From Protea cynaroides (lineage: Eukaryota > Streptophyta > Magnoliopsida > Proteales > Proteaceae), in assembly GCA_028583415.1 (NCBI GenBank), contig CM053276.1, forward strand, positions 63,221,510 through 63,285,509: 64,000 bases of DNA, read 5' to 3'. How positions within the stretch are numbered: the first letter of the stretch is position 1; each line of letters begins with the position of its first letter. A program made the position numbers and the translations under genes. Shown here in pieces: positions 47,924 through 59,900 of the stretch. The notes under the pieces were generated by a model, which did no database searches, was not told where the DNA came from, and saw only the letters and a program-made list of their open reading frames with translations.

Positions 47924-50900
47924 GCATTCTACATAAATAATCAACATTTAAGACAGCTTAATTAATATGAGAAAACCAACAAAGAAACAAATAATTGAAT
48001 TAAGTAAGCAACACGTATTTATGACTAATATTTGCTTATTTCTAACAAATTTGACTGGAGCGTAACTCCTTTAATATACTTCGGATTCAAGCAATCTCGA
48101 ATTCATTGCAAAGCTAGTATAATCAACTTTCCAACAAATCCAAGATTGCTTGAATCCGAGTTATAATGAAGGACTTACACGCCGGTCAAACCTTGTTCGG
48201 AGTACGCGAATGCAGTTTAAAGTCGTTTGAATGTAAATTATTTTTTCGGCATCAAAGCAATAGATTATTTTAGCGCGCTCTTGGTTTTTAGTGATGCTTT
48301 ACTATAAAAAGATTAATGGAATTTTTATATTTGGAAAAAGTCTAGCATTTGGAAGTTAAAAATCGCCCCCACCCAAAAATAATTTTTAATCGCCCAGGCA
48401 ACACTAATAAGGCGTCCAGGCCCTGGAATCACGCCTGGGCGCCTAGGCGACGCCTTGACAACTATGATCAACATTGACAAAGTGACACCGAGTAATGGAG
48501 TAATAGCACTTGTAGACTTTCTAAGTTCGTGAGTAGCAAAGGAAGATACACTTGAAGAACCAAGGAAACAATTTATCCAGCTAAAGTTGTAACATATTGG
48601 CAAAACAAATACAATCGTAAACGCGAGGGGGGACATTAAACAAAGGAGCATTAGGATAAAGAATAGAAAAGAGAACTTTGTTATGAAGAACAGAAGATGG
48701 AATCCGATTAATCAGATGAAAAGCAATTAGTATGGCATCACTCCAAAAATACTTAGGAATGTGCAAGTGAAATATGAGTGATCTAGCAACCTCTAAAACG
48801 TACCTATTCTATCTTTCAGCAACTCTATTTTGTTAGGGAGTATAGGAGCAGCTAGTATGATGAAGCATTACATTAGCAAAACAAAAGTTAGAGATGGCAT
48901 GCTGAGTATATTCAAGAGCATTATCAGTACGCAAAATACAGATAAAAATACCAAATTGAGTTTGTATTTCCTTGTAAAAACTCTTAAAAATAGTAAGAAC
49001 TCGGACTGATCCTTAAGTAAGTAAAGCTAGGTCATCCTGAAGTGATCATCCACAGAAGTTAAAAAATAGAAAAAACACAGTCTATTAGGGACACAACATG
49101 GTCCCCAAATAAAAGAATGAACTAAAGAAAAAGGGGATGAAATACAAGACTCAAAACGGATAGGAAAACGATGAGCACTGATGTTTTCCTAACTCACAAG
49201 CCTCACACTCTAAGTGGGAGAGAGATTTGCAGTTAGGTATAAGGGTCTTCATCTTGGAGAGACATAGATGACTGAACCGGAAATGCCATTAAAGGGGTGT
49301 TGTAGTGGAGGTGGTAGCAGCGATAGTAGTCAGTTCAATATGCTTCAAGTAGTAAAGATCAACATGCTCAATTCCACCACTAATCATTGCCTTGGTCCTG
49401 AGATCCTGAAAGGTACAATAAGAAGGATAAAAAATAATGGAACAGTTTAAGAAGGATAAAAAATGATGGAGCAGTTTAGTGATTTAGTAAGTTGACTTAT
49501 AGACATAAGATTAAGAGGCAACTTAGGATCATGAAGGATAGATGACAGAGTAATGAAAAGAATAAGGGACACCATTCCATGCCCAGTGGCATTAGTAGAG
49601 GATCCATCAGTAAAAAAAAAGGTACAAATTAGCAGTATCTTTAAAGGAAGTAAAAATGGTGGGCTTACCAGTTTTGTTGCAAGAGGATCCAGAGTCAATG
49701 ATCCATGGAATAGGGGTTATGGTAGAAAGTAAGATAGTGAAACCTGTATAAGCCATGGTGGTAGAAGTGGAAGTACCTGCTTGTTCGAAGTGTTGCACCT
49801 GACGAAGTAAAGCCTCTATCTGAGTTGTTAAATTGATGTTGCCTGGAGGAGGAGTAGTAGTAGATGCAGTAATAGGAGCCAGTGGAAGAGCATCATTAGT
49901 AGAGGCAGAGTTAGTCTTCCCACAATGAGTATTGTAAGACCCGTATCAAACTAACCGGTCTTACCACCTTGTACCAGGTCTACCTATCATGGTCGAGCCA
50001 CATGGACCAAGTGCGTGAAGGAAATCACAAGACCAGGTATGAAATTGACCCAAAAACAGTAAATTTAAGGGTAGGGTCGCATGCCTAAACAGGTAGGGTC
50101 AACCCCACCTCAACAGAGTTCAACCCATGACTTTTCAGTCCTAGGGTCGGATGACTTGAGACCCTAGGGTCGACGAGTCCTGCGACCCTAGCATCGACCC
50201 TAGGATGACAGACTGAAACCGTAATTAGGAAACTTTCCTAATTTCAAGGGGATCTTTTCCTAATCTCAATGGGACTTATTTTGGGAGGTTTTCCTCTATA
50301 AATAGGACGTCCCTTAGCCTCTTTCACTCCTTTTGAAACCCTAATTGAAAACGAGATAAGAGAAGAGAAGAGAAGGAGAATTGGAGAAAAAGACTAAGGA
50401 GAAGAAATTCAGAGAAATCTCTGAATCTCAGCAACCCTAAGGTATGAATACATTCTCCATGAATTATGTAAGACCCTAGAATAGTTCATGCAGAGGATAA
50501 GATCTAGGAAAAACCCAATTCATCCATCCATGGATAAATTCTAATGGAATCCATGGAGGAAATCATTGTAAACAAAGTAAAGTGTGTAACTTGGAGTTTT
50601 GAGCCATAGAACAATCATAGAATGGACTATAAAAGTAAGCCAAAGGATCCAAACATGAAAGAATGGACTGTAGGATCAAAGGTCGACTCAAACTATGTGT
50701 GGTTGCACGTAGGGTCGATTGGTAACCGACCCTACCAGACCACAGGATCGACCCCATGCTCTCGGGAAGTCCAGGGAGGCTGTGGTCGCACCTAGGGTCA
50801 ATGGGTAACCGACCCTATGACCGACCCTACACCCTGGGGTCGCAGAAAACTGCTACCCTACCTGCGACCCAACCTATGACCCTAGCAATACAGCAAGCTT

Positions 50901-53900
50901 AAAATTGTTGGAATTAATTCTAATTAAAATTTATCGACTTGTTAGGTTCTCCTAGTGATATAAAAGTGATTCTTAAAGCTTGAAAGAGGATCTACACTCA
51001 ATCAAAGGTGAGGGAACAAGACCTAAACTAATTGGCTAATAATAAACTGTTTTCGTTTATTGAGTCCAATACCATGTATGATGCTATGATTGTATGATTA
51101 TAATGTACATATCACATGTCATCTACTATTCCTGTTATTACTGTTCATGCATATTTAATTTAGTTTATTTACAACATGATGATGATGATGATGATGCTAG
51201 GAATAGGCATGTGAATGCTTGTGTGTGGTTAGTGTACTTGATGCGAGCGGGGTATCAGGGGAAGTGTGATGCGGTGCGGTCCTAAGCACTTTAGCCCTAT
51301 CTTTACTCAAGTTTTGTCCACTAGCATCGTCGTATCGCCATTACCTTAGCAAAACTATTACGTCGTAGGGCATCAGGGGAGGTGGTCTCGGACCGTATAG
51401 TCTCTGACTCTGTTGGGGGGCCTTAGCTCTATCTCTATGGACGTATTGAGGGATGCTGGGGTGAGGCCTTGGATACACTGTTTGACATTAGGATTAGTTA
51501 GTTGCGAGCCTAGTTTGCAAGCCCTCGCCAATAGGGGCTTACGTGTTGGTATGGGTAGAGCATCAGGGGAAGTGTGATGCGGTGCGGTCCTAAGCACTTT
51601 AGCTCTATCTCTATTCCATGGTGGGGTGGATGTGGACGACAATGGTGTTTGATCCATTGGGTGGGCTTACACACCCTGTGTATAGAGGCGAGGCGGCCAC
51701 CGAACCTTTTTATAGCACATTGCAAACTTATATACCAGACCAAAGATATGAATTGAATGCATGCATATGTTTGTTGCATTATTTTGTTTGCTCACTGAGC
51801 TGTGATGTGTGCTCACCCTTTTCGAATTCGAATATTTTAGTTGATGATGCAGGTATGACTGTGGAAGATTATATGAATGCTCACGCATACGGACACGTTG
51901 CGGCGATAGACGCAGAAGATATAATGGAGACGCATGATTCGTCATGTGAATGCAACTCATGCGTTTTCGATTAGATTTTTATTTGGATTATGGAGGAAAT
52001 GTAATTGATTATTTTATTTACTTATGTCTCAGTCAATGAAAGATAATTGGATATTTTATTTATGATTATCACATATAGAATCTCAGTTCATTTAATATTT
52101 AAGACTTCCGCTATTGTGTATTTACTCTGATTATGGTTGTGGATGTGTATGGTTTAAGCAAACGGACATAGCCTATTTGAGATCCTGGTTGAACCGTTGG
52201 TTTATTAGCGGTTCATCACACCGTTCTGAACAGTGCGGAATTGGGGTGTGACAAGTATAGTACTTGTTCGCTTTATCAGTGTTGGAATGTCTAGCCCCAA
52301 GACACAAAGGGCCATGTCCACGTCCACGTCCACGTCCATGTCCACGTCCACGACCAGAGTCGCGACCTTTACCAAAGGAGAAGCTTCGGCCGCAACTAGT
52401 ATATAGAGCAGATTTGTCATTGGTAGTAGTAAAGTCACCTTAAGGCACCAATTTGAAGATGACAAAATGTCTCATTGAGAGTAGGGATCTTTTCATCTGC
52501 CAGTAGTTGGCTTTCACAGTTTGATATTCAAATAGAAGGCCAGCTAAGAACTTGGCCACATAAAACTCAGACTGTTGTGCATTAAGCTTTCAAGATCAGT
52601 AGTAAGGAATTGAACAACTTGTAATTCTTCAATGATGCCCTTAAATCCACTAAATATTCAGACAGGGATTTGTCTCCCAAAGAGTCGGTAAATATCTTCT
52701 CATATAGATCATAATTACGAGATATTTTTATTATGGGCATAGCCAACACAAAAATCAGTCCATGTGGCCTTAGCAGTAGCATGGAACATAACATTAAAAC
52801 AATGGAAGGATCAATAGTATTCCATAACCAGGTTTGGAGTGTGAATTTTCATGCATCCAAACGTCATAATTTTTAATGGCCTCCGCCTCCCCAGAGTCAT
52901 TGAAAGGAGGGTCATCAATAAGGTATTGTAGTTTTCCTTTAGAGTGTATATAGGCCTTTACAGCCTGAGCCCATAGTAAGTAGTTCGATACACCTTTTAA
53001 TTTAATAGTGGTGATCTGAACAGAAGAATGGGATGGGTTACTGTCAGAAGACTTAAGTTCAGCCATCAATACAGAACCAGCAAAGTAGTAAAGATATCAC
53101 CAGTATGATCTTTGTAAGTGGCAGATCTGATCTTGGTTCAATAGATTGAGGCAGCAAGGAGAGACAGCAGCAGGGAGGAGAATGGAGATCATATCAAGGC
53201 TGAATAGATCTGATCTTCTCAAGGGCAGAGGTTGCGGCAGCAAGGAGGAGCAGTAGCAAACCAGTAGGTGCGGATGGCAGCAGAAGCAACGTGGTAGTTG
53301 CAGTAGGCAGTAGCAGTGATGTAGCAGCAGTAGTAGTGATATTCTGATTATATCAGCAGCAGTAGTAAGTGGGAGCAGCAATGGCAGCAGCAGTACATCA
53401 AATAGAAAAGTTTTGCGGCATCAAGGGGCAGCAGTACTTAGCCAGATTTTCCAGTTTAAGAATTAAGATATCCTAAACTGAATTTAAAACATAGTAGAAG
53501 GCAGCACAGGTTGCTGCAACCAGGTAAAAGAATTCTTAGAAGCCTATCAAAACCAGAAATTTAAACAATCTTAGATTGATCGATAAGCTCTAATACCATG
53601 TAACTAAATAAATAATTAAACTAACCCAAAAAAAAAAAGGAACATGGCAGAAAGAAATATGAAAAGGTATTAGGGAGAGAGACAGAGAGAGAGAGGGACA
53701 ATTCTGCTAGAGAAGAGCAGATTCAATTGTGAATTATCCTCTCTTTTTAGAGTTCTATTTATAGATAGAAAAAGGGAATAAAGAATCAGATCCAGATTTT
53801 TAAGAGATAGAGTCCAGTTTCAATTAGGGATAAGAAAAAGAGAAGATAAGAAACTAGGAGATAACAATAGGCTGCCTTAATCAGTTCGGTAATTGGCCTG

Positions 53901-56900
53901 AATAATCAGGCTCATCACTAACAACTTAAACCTTGTCGATGGGACCAAGATGGGGAATGAGCTTTAATTAATTAGGCCTGTTCCCTTACAATTATATTAG
54001 TTAACATATTTTAATACTCACCTAATATAGTAGAAAATGACAAAAATACCCCAACCAAAATTCATATACTAATTCACTGTTTTTGCAAGCATCAATTTAT
54101 TACATACCTATACCCAACCATCAACTAATATACTCCACTTAGATAACTTAAGCATTATAAATTATACATTACCATATTTGGAGTTTCTTAATTATAAGAA
54201 TACATACCTCTAGGGATTGATATTTACGAGATTACTCCTAGGAGTAGCTAGCTTCTTATTTTTCACCTAGATAAAGGGAAAAATTTTAAATTAGCCCATT
54301 ATCTGTGGGTAGGGTATTACAATAAACAACCATCTCAACAAATGACTGAAGGTGTTTTTATTGCTCTTGATTACACAACATTTGACAAAAGTTAAAATAA
54401 GTTCTAGACCATGTAAGCAGAGACCAAAATAAGTACAGGTAATTCTAAGAGGAATTCAAAGTAACCTCATGATTACCAATGAGGAACAGACTGAAGTGTG
54501 CCCAAGCAAGAGGACAGGACATACCAGATGATTGAAATCTTAAGTCAACCGGTTAGGAAAATCACCCCACTCTAAGTAAGCCAAACAGATTGTGCAGCAG
54601 CCAAATTAGGGGGAAAAAAATGATAGTAGGCAAGATTTCAATCTCAATCTTATAAAACATGTTTCAGTATCCGATAAAATGTTAAGTAGAAACCAATGAT
54701 TAAACCACAAAGTAGAAGCAATAAGGTATGAGATACAGCATTATGCACAACAGCAGAAGGGCTGCCCTAGCTGCTACTTTATGGTTCATTAATCAGGGCT
54801 TCCTTGCTCCTACATAATGGATCAAGCCATCATGCTTTTGCACTAAGTTGCAGGTGCCTTACAAAAAATTGCACATACACCAGGAGGGATCATGGGCCTT
54901 AAAATCCAATTTATGTCTTGAGCAAGAGTAATCAGCCTGCTCTTTGCATGATCATAAAAATAAGAACAATCTTTATATGCAGATGTCATCAGAAGTGAAT
55001 ATCTACTGGCATCATATACATATGCACAAGCTACGGATGAAACAATTAAATTCACCTATTGCACAAATGAAATCCCCAATAACTAACCTCTCCCATGGCA
55101 AGCACATCTAATGCATTCTTGTATTTTTGGTTTTTTATGAGCTGTTTGGCATTTGCATGAAGCATCATACCCATCATCAGTCCCCTGTCAAATGATAATT
55201 AATAATGGAATAATGAACATTAGGAAGACCAGATAAGTGAAGTTCTCAGTTTAAATGTGTAGATACATAAGATCTATTTTACAAATCCATACCTCTGATC
55301 AGTCTCGGATCCCAAATTCACTTTCTGTCCACTCTGGTCTTCAAGTTCAATGTTGAAGTCGTCCACTGGTAATGAACCATTCAGGTTCCTTTTGGCCAAG
55401 GCAACAGCTGCAGCCCTGTAAATTAAATGGTGGGAATGTCGGATCCAATCATTGAAACTGACAAACAGAAACCACTGATAGGTTTGCTTGAATACGATCT
55501 CTTGCTCCCAATAAAAAATAAAAAAATAAAAAGAAGAAAGAAAGCACACACAGAAAAGGAGGAAATTTTATTTGTGACTAAGAATCATGCTGATGAAAAG
55601 CACCCTTGCTTTCTAGCCAACTGTCACAGACTCACAGGTCTTCCCTTAGGATGGCTGCCAGTCCATATGATGAAGAAAACTGAAAATTTAGGGAGGGAAA
55701 GAGTGAAAGGAAGAAACAGTTATAGTGAAATGGGACATACTAAGCAAAGAAAAGAAGCCTAGTGGGTTTGGGTATGAGTGTCAAACATATGAATCCAGTA
55801 CTTCTGTATACACAATTGAGTGGTTTCGGAAGAGGTGCTGCGAATGAAGGCATAAATAATCTCCTTGGCCTGGATAGATGTTCAGAAACAAAAGACGGAG
55901 AGAGACAGTATCCTACGTTTAGCCGATCAAAGTAACCATACAAGGGGAGGATGTTGTCCACTAGTAAGCAACTCTAGGTGCCAATAAAATAAATACATGC
56001 AGGGGATTGGCGATTGAATATAGGTAGGATTCTACTATACAACTCCTTTAAGGGCATAACACACCCCCCTGATGCAGTCCAAGGACCAGCCAGTAGTGGA
56101 CCAGCCCAAGGATCTGTCAACATGGGCCCAACCCACACTGTTCACGTGAACACTGTTCACGCGGTACTGTTCACGTGAACAGTACCAACAGCAGTAGTTA
56201 GAATCTTTTGGTTAGTTTCCTAATTTTTAGTTTACTTATTTCCATTGTTTAGTTTCCTAAAAATTAGGCTAGTTAGTTTAGAAGTCTTAGTTGCTTGGAG
56301 ATTAAGACTTACCTAAAATCTAGTTTCCTAATTCCAGTTTTTAGAAACTTTCCTATTCCTATGTTTTAGAAACTTCCTAAGTTATAAAGGAGGTTTAGCT
56401 TTTCCAAGTTTAGTTCTTTCCTATTTTATTTGTAATGTTTCAAAGCTATAAATAAAGAGAACGCAGGCTGGCTGCAGTAGAGCTTTTCCAGAAAAATTGG
56501 GAATCAATTAATTTCTGGTTGAGTCTCACCTGGTTGTGAGACACAACCTCTTGTTCTTTTCTCTTTCCTTACAATTTTTGTTCTTCCTTGGATCTAGGTC
56601 TACTATACCTTGGCTGGCAACACTGTTCCTACAAGCTCCTTCAAGTTCTGTGGCTGAATTGAAACCAGATCACAAAAGCTCCAGAACACTATCCAGAATC
56701 AGGCGCTACCAGGTCCAGCCAGCTTTGGGGCCTCATCTTCAGTTTTGTTCCGATCGTCTTCAACTTTGGAGGGGTGTTCATAACTATTATAAAGGTCATT
56801 CAACCCAAGTTTCATCAATTTCTGACGGTCGGATTTCTAGATAAGAATTTTTTTTCTATTACTTTTCTCTGCAGATTTTTGTGTTGGACTGAATTAAGAT

Positions 56901-59900
56901 CTTATAGCAAAGAGGGCTTGTAATTTGAGATGTCTTAACCCATTTGCCATCAATTTGGTATCAGAGCATGGCTGAGGAGAGTTCTAACTCTCCTAATCAG
57001 TCTAATAACCTCAATGACCTTATTAATTTGATTCTCCAACGATTGACCAAAATGGATGCCAAGTTAGATAGCGTGGATGGGAGAATAAGTAATTTGGAGG
57101 AACGGGATAATCCTAGGCCGGCTAGAATAGAAGTTCCTAGAAGAGAAATTCCTAATGCCAACCTAATGTCAAGACGTGTTATTAAGACTCCTTAAAGAGT
57201 CCCTAGAGAGGAATACCACAACCCACCCTATGAAGACTATAATGAACCTATCCATTACCAAACCCATAAGGTACGGATGGACCTCAAGGAGTTTCATGAG
57301 AGGCAAGACCCCGAAGCCTTTCAAGACTGGCTGAATGCTCTAAATGACTATTTCGATTGGTTTAACCTTCCTGAACCTCGAAAGCTGCAATTAGCACGCT
57401 CTAAACTTGTCGGGGGTGCTCGTGATTGGTGGCGTAACTATGAGTATAGTCTCATGAGGAGTCGTAGAGAACCCACCACTTGGGAGGAGATGAAGGAAGA
57501 ATTGAAGGAAAAGTATTTGCCTCGGTCCTTCCAAAGAAGGTTGCATGACCAGCTGAACAATCTTCGACAAGGTAATATGATTATGGAAGACTATGTATAT
57601 CAATTTGATCAATTATGTGCACGGTCTGGATCATGGGACAACGATGATCAGATGATATCTCGGTTCCGTTTGGGGTTGCGACCTGAAATTAGAGAAAAAA
57701 TGGGAGTGGTTGATATTGTTAGTTTTGACGACTGTGTTGATAAAGCTTTCCAAGCTGAGGACCTTTTGAAGTCAACACCAAGCCCACCTCTAGTTATTTT
57801 GAATTGAAGCACCCTACACCAAACAGTAAAGCCATAGGGACTACATCTCATGCTATTCCAACGACAGATAAAGGTAAAACTCCCATGATAGCAGCTACGG
57901 ATGTGCAATGCTACCACTGCAATGCATATGGTCACTTTGCTAGAGATTGTCCACAAAAATTAGAGGTAAACTCCTTATTTGCTGCAATCGAGGCCAACCC
58001 AGATACACAGGTATGTGAACCGCAAAGTGATGACTCTTCTGTTCCTAATACGGATGTTATGAATGATGGTGAGGATTCATATGGAATCCATATAATCACT
58101 AGTATGGTCTTGATTGCCCCAAAAGTGGATGTGGATAATTTGGATGCCTTTACTAAAGCTCCATGGAGTGACAATGGTGACCACAGTTCTTATGAAGACC
58201 ACGGTGTTATGGAGAAAATTGCGGAAGACGAAGAATTGAATAAGATCATCCCCATGGATACCACGATTCCACTTGACTTTCCTCAAGATGTTGAACATGT
58301 TGATTTCATAATATCTACTAAATATCTTGAAGAAAGTGAACCCAAAGTGATGGATTTTCTTCCAACGTCGCAAGCACAGCTTAAGTTTCAAGATCAACAA
58401 GTGCTGCCTACCGACCCCTCTGTAGTCATTCTTCACCATTACAAAACTCGTGGACGAGTTCTTTTTAAGTGGGGGCGTTGATGCAGTCCAAGGACCAGTC
58501 AGTAGTGGACCAGCCAAAGGATCTGTCAACATGGGCTCACGTGAACACTGTTCACGTGGACACTGTTCACGTGAACACTGTTCACGTGGACACTGTTCAC
58601 GTGAACACTGTTCACGCGGTACTGTTCACGTGAACAGTACCAACAGCAGTAGTTAGAATCCTTTGGTTAGTTTCCTAATTTTTAGTTTACTTATTTCCAT
58701 TGTTTAGTTTTCTAAAAATTAGGCTAGTTAGTTTAGAAGTCTGAGTTGCTTGGAGATTAAGACTTGCCTAAAATCTAGTTTCCTAATTCCAGTTTTTAGA
58801 AACTTTCCTATTTCTATGTTTTAGAAACTTCCTAAGTTATAAAGGAGGTTTAGCTTTTCCAAGTTTAGTTCTTTCCTATTTTATTTGTAATGTTTCAAAG
58901 CTATAAATAAAGAGAATGCAGGCTGGCTGCAGTAGAGCTTTTCCAGAAAAATTGAGATTATCAATTAATTTCTGGTTGAGCCTCACCTAGTTGTGAGACT
59001 CAACCTCTTCTTCTTTTCTCTTTCCTTGCAACTTTTGTTCTTCCTTGGATCTAGGTCTACTATACCTTGGCTGGCAACACTGTTCCTACAAGCTCCTTCA
59101 AGTTCTGTGGCTGAATTGAAACCAGATCACAAAAGCTCCAGAACACTGTCCAGAACCAGGCGCTACCACGTCCAGCCAGTTTTGGGACCTCATATCTTCT
59201 TCAGTTTTGTTCCGATCGTCTTCAACTTTGGAGGGGTGTTCATAACTATTATAAAGGTCATTCAACCCAAGCTTCATCAATTTCTGACGGTCGGATTTCT
59301 AGATAAGAATTTTTTTTCTATTACTTTTCTCTGCAGATTTTTGTGTTGGACTGAATTAAGATCTTATAGCAAAGAGTGTTTGTTAATTTGAGACGTCTTG
59401 ACCCTTTTGCCACCCCCCCTCTCTCCCTCCCTCCTCTGAGCCTTCTTCCATCATGCGCTGATTCTCCAATATTTCCAAAATTGAGGTCTTATTCAGAAGT
59501 TGCTAACCGGAGCAATCAAACGTTATGTAACTCATTATTTTCACTGAGAGATTCTAAGTTACGCAATGTAACTCTTCGTAATCGCTGAGAGATTCCTACT
59601 TAAAACCGATAAAACAACTCTACAAATTACAAACCACATAAGGAAGAAGAAGAAAAAGAATGATTTGTTCCAGCAAAAACACAGAAAAATGAATGCCATG
59701 AAATATGGAGAACAGACTTAAGACCCAGAAATTTATCGAAATCGAACACCCGATTCATCAGTGACTTACTTGATTCGAGAAAGACGTTGAGACCGCTCCT
59801 CCTCGGCCATCAATTCATCCTTCAGAGACTTACCATGATCACCGGAAGCCTCACCCGACAGAATTTTGGTAGCAAGAATTTTGGCATTGTTTTTGATGCC

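Larger units (their letters stand above)
45294..54006 (-). mobile_element. Copia C: degenerate Ty1/copia element, same strand as NUB1, with three nested insertions
   Basis: LTRs 45294-45857 and 53599-54006 start TGTAACTAA and end TTAACA on the + strand. A perfect 5-bp duplication TATTT flanks the element (45289-45293, 54007-54011). The primer site GCTCTAATACCA (53587-53598, complement of a one-mismatch tRNA-iMet site) abuts the right LTR. Gag is at the right, RNase H at the left. Nested: hAT MITE 45582-45672, hAT derivative 47733-48466, gypsy-type solo LTR 49933-52253. Coding parts are heavily broken. Gag is related to that of copia B. Confidence 0.93.
56070..59416 (+). mobile_element. Gag-only LTR retrotransposon, TR-GAG type (copy 2), antisense in NUB1 intron 1
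   Basis: LTRs 56070-56952 and 58479-59416, both starting TGATGCAGTCC. PBS TGGTATCAGAGC at 56956 and purine tract AAGTGGGGGCG before the 3' LTR. The left flank is ACCCCCC and the right flank a 7-C run, consistent with a CCCCC duplication, though the last bases of the 3' LTR (TTTGCCA then C run) are altered and the end is uncertain by a few bases. The 1.5-kb inside holds only gag. It is better preserved than copy 1. It lies opposite to NUB1 transcription. Confidence 0.92.

Noticed and set aside
51178..51198. Regular short repeats that might be read as a CRISPR-like array, here and at 58538
   Set aside because: They are simple (GAT)n or 15-bp promoter modules without spacers; the genome is a plant nuclear one.
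55427..55762. 111-residue + strand frame antisense to NUB1
   Set aside because: It overlaps the NUB1 exon 2 splice acceptor and intron and has no recognisable domain.
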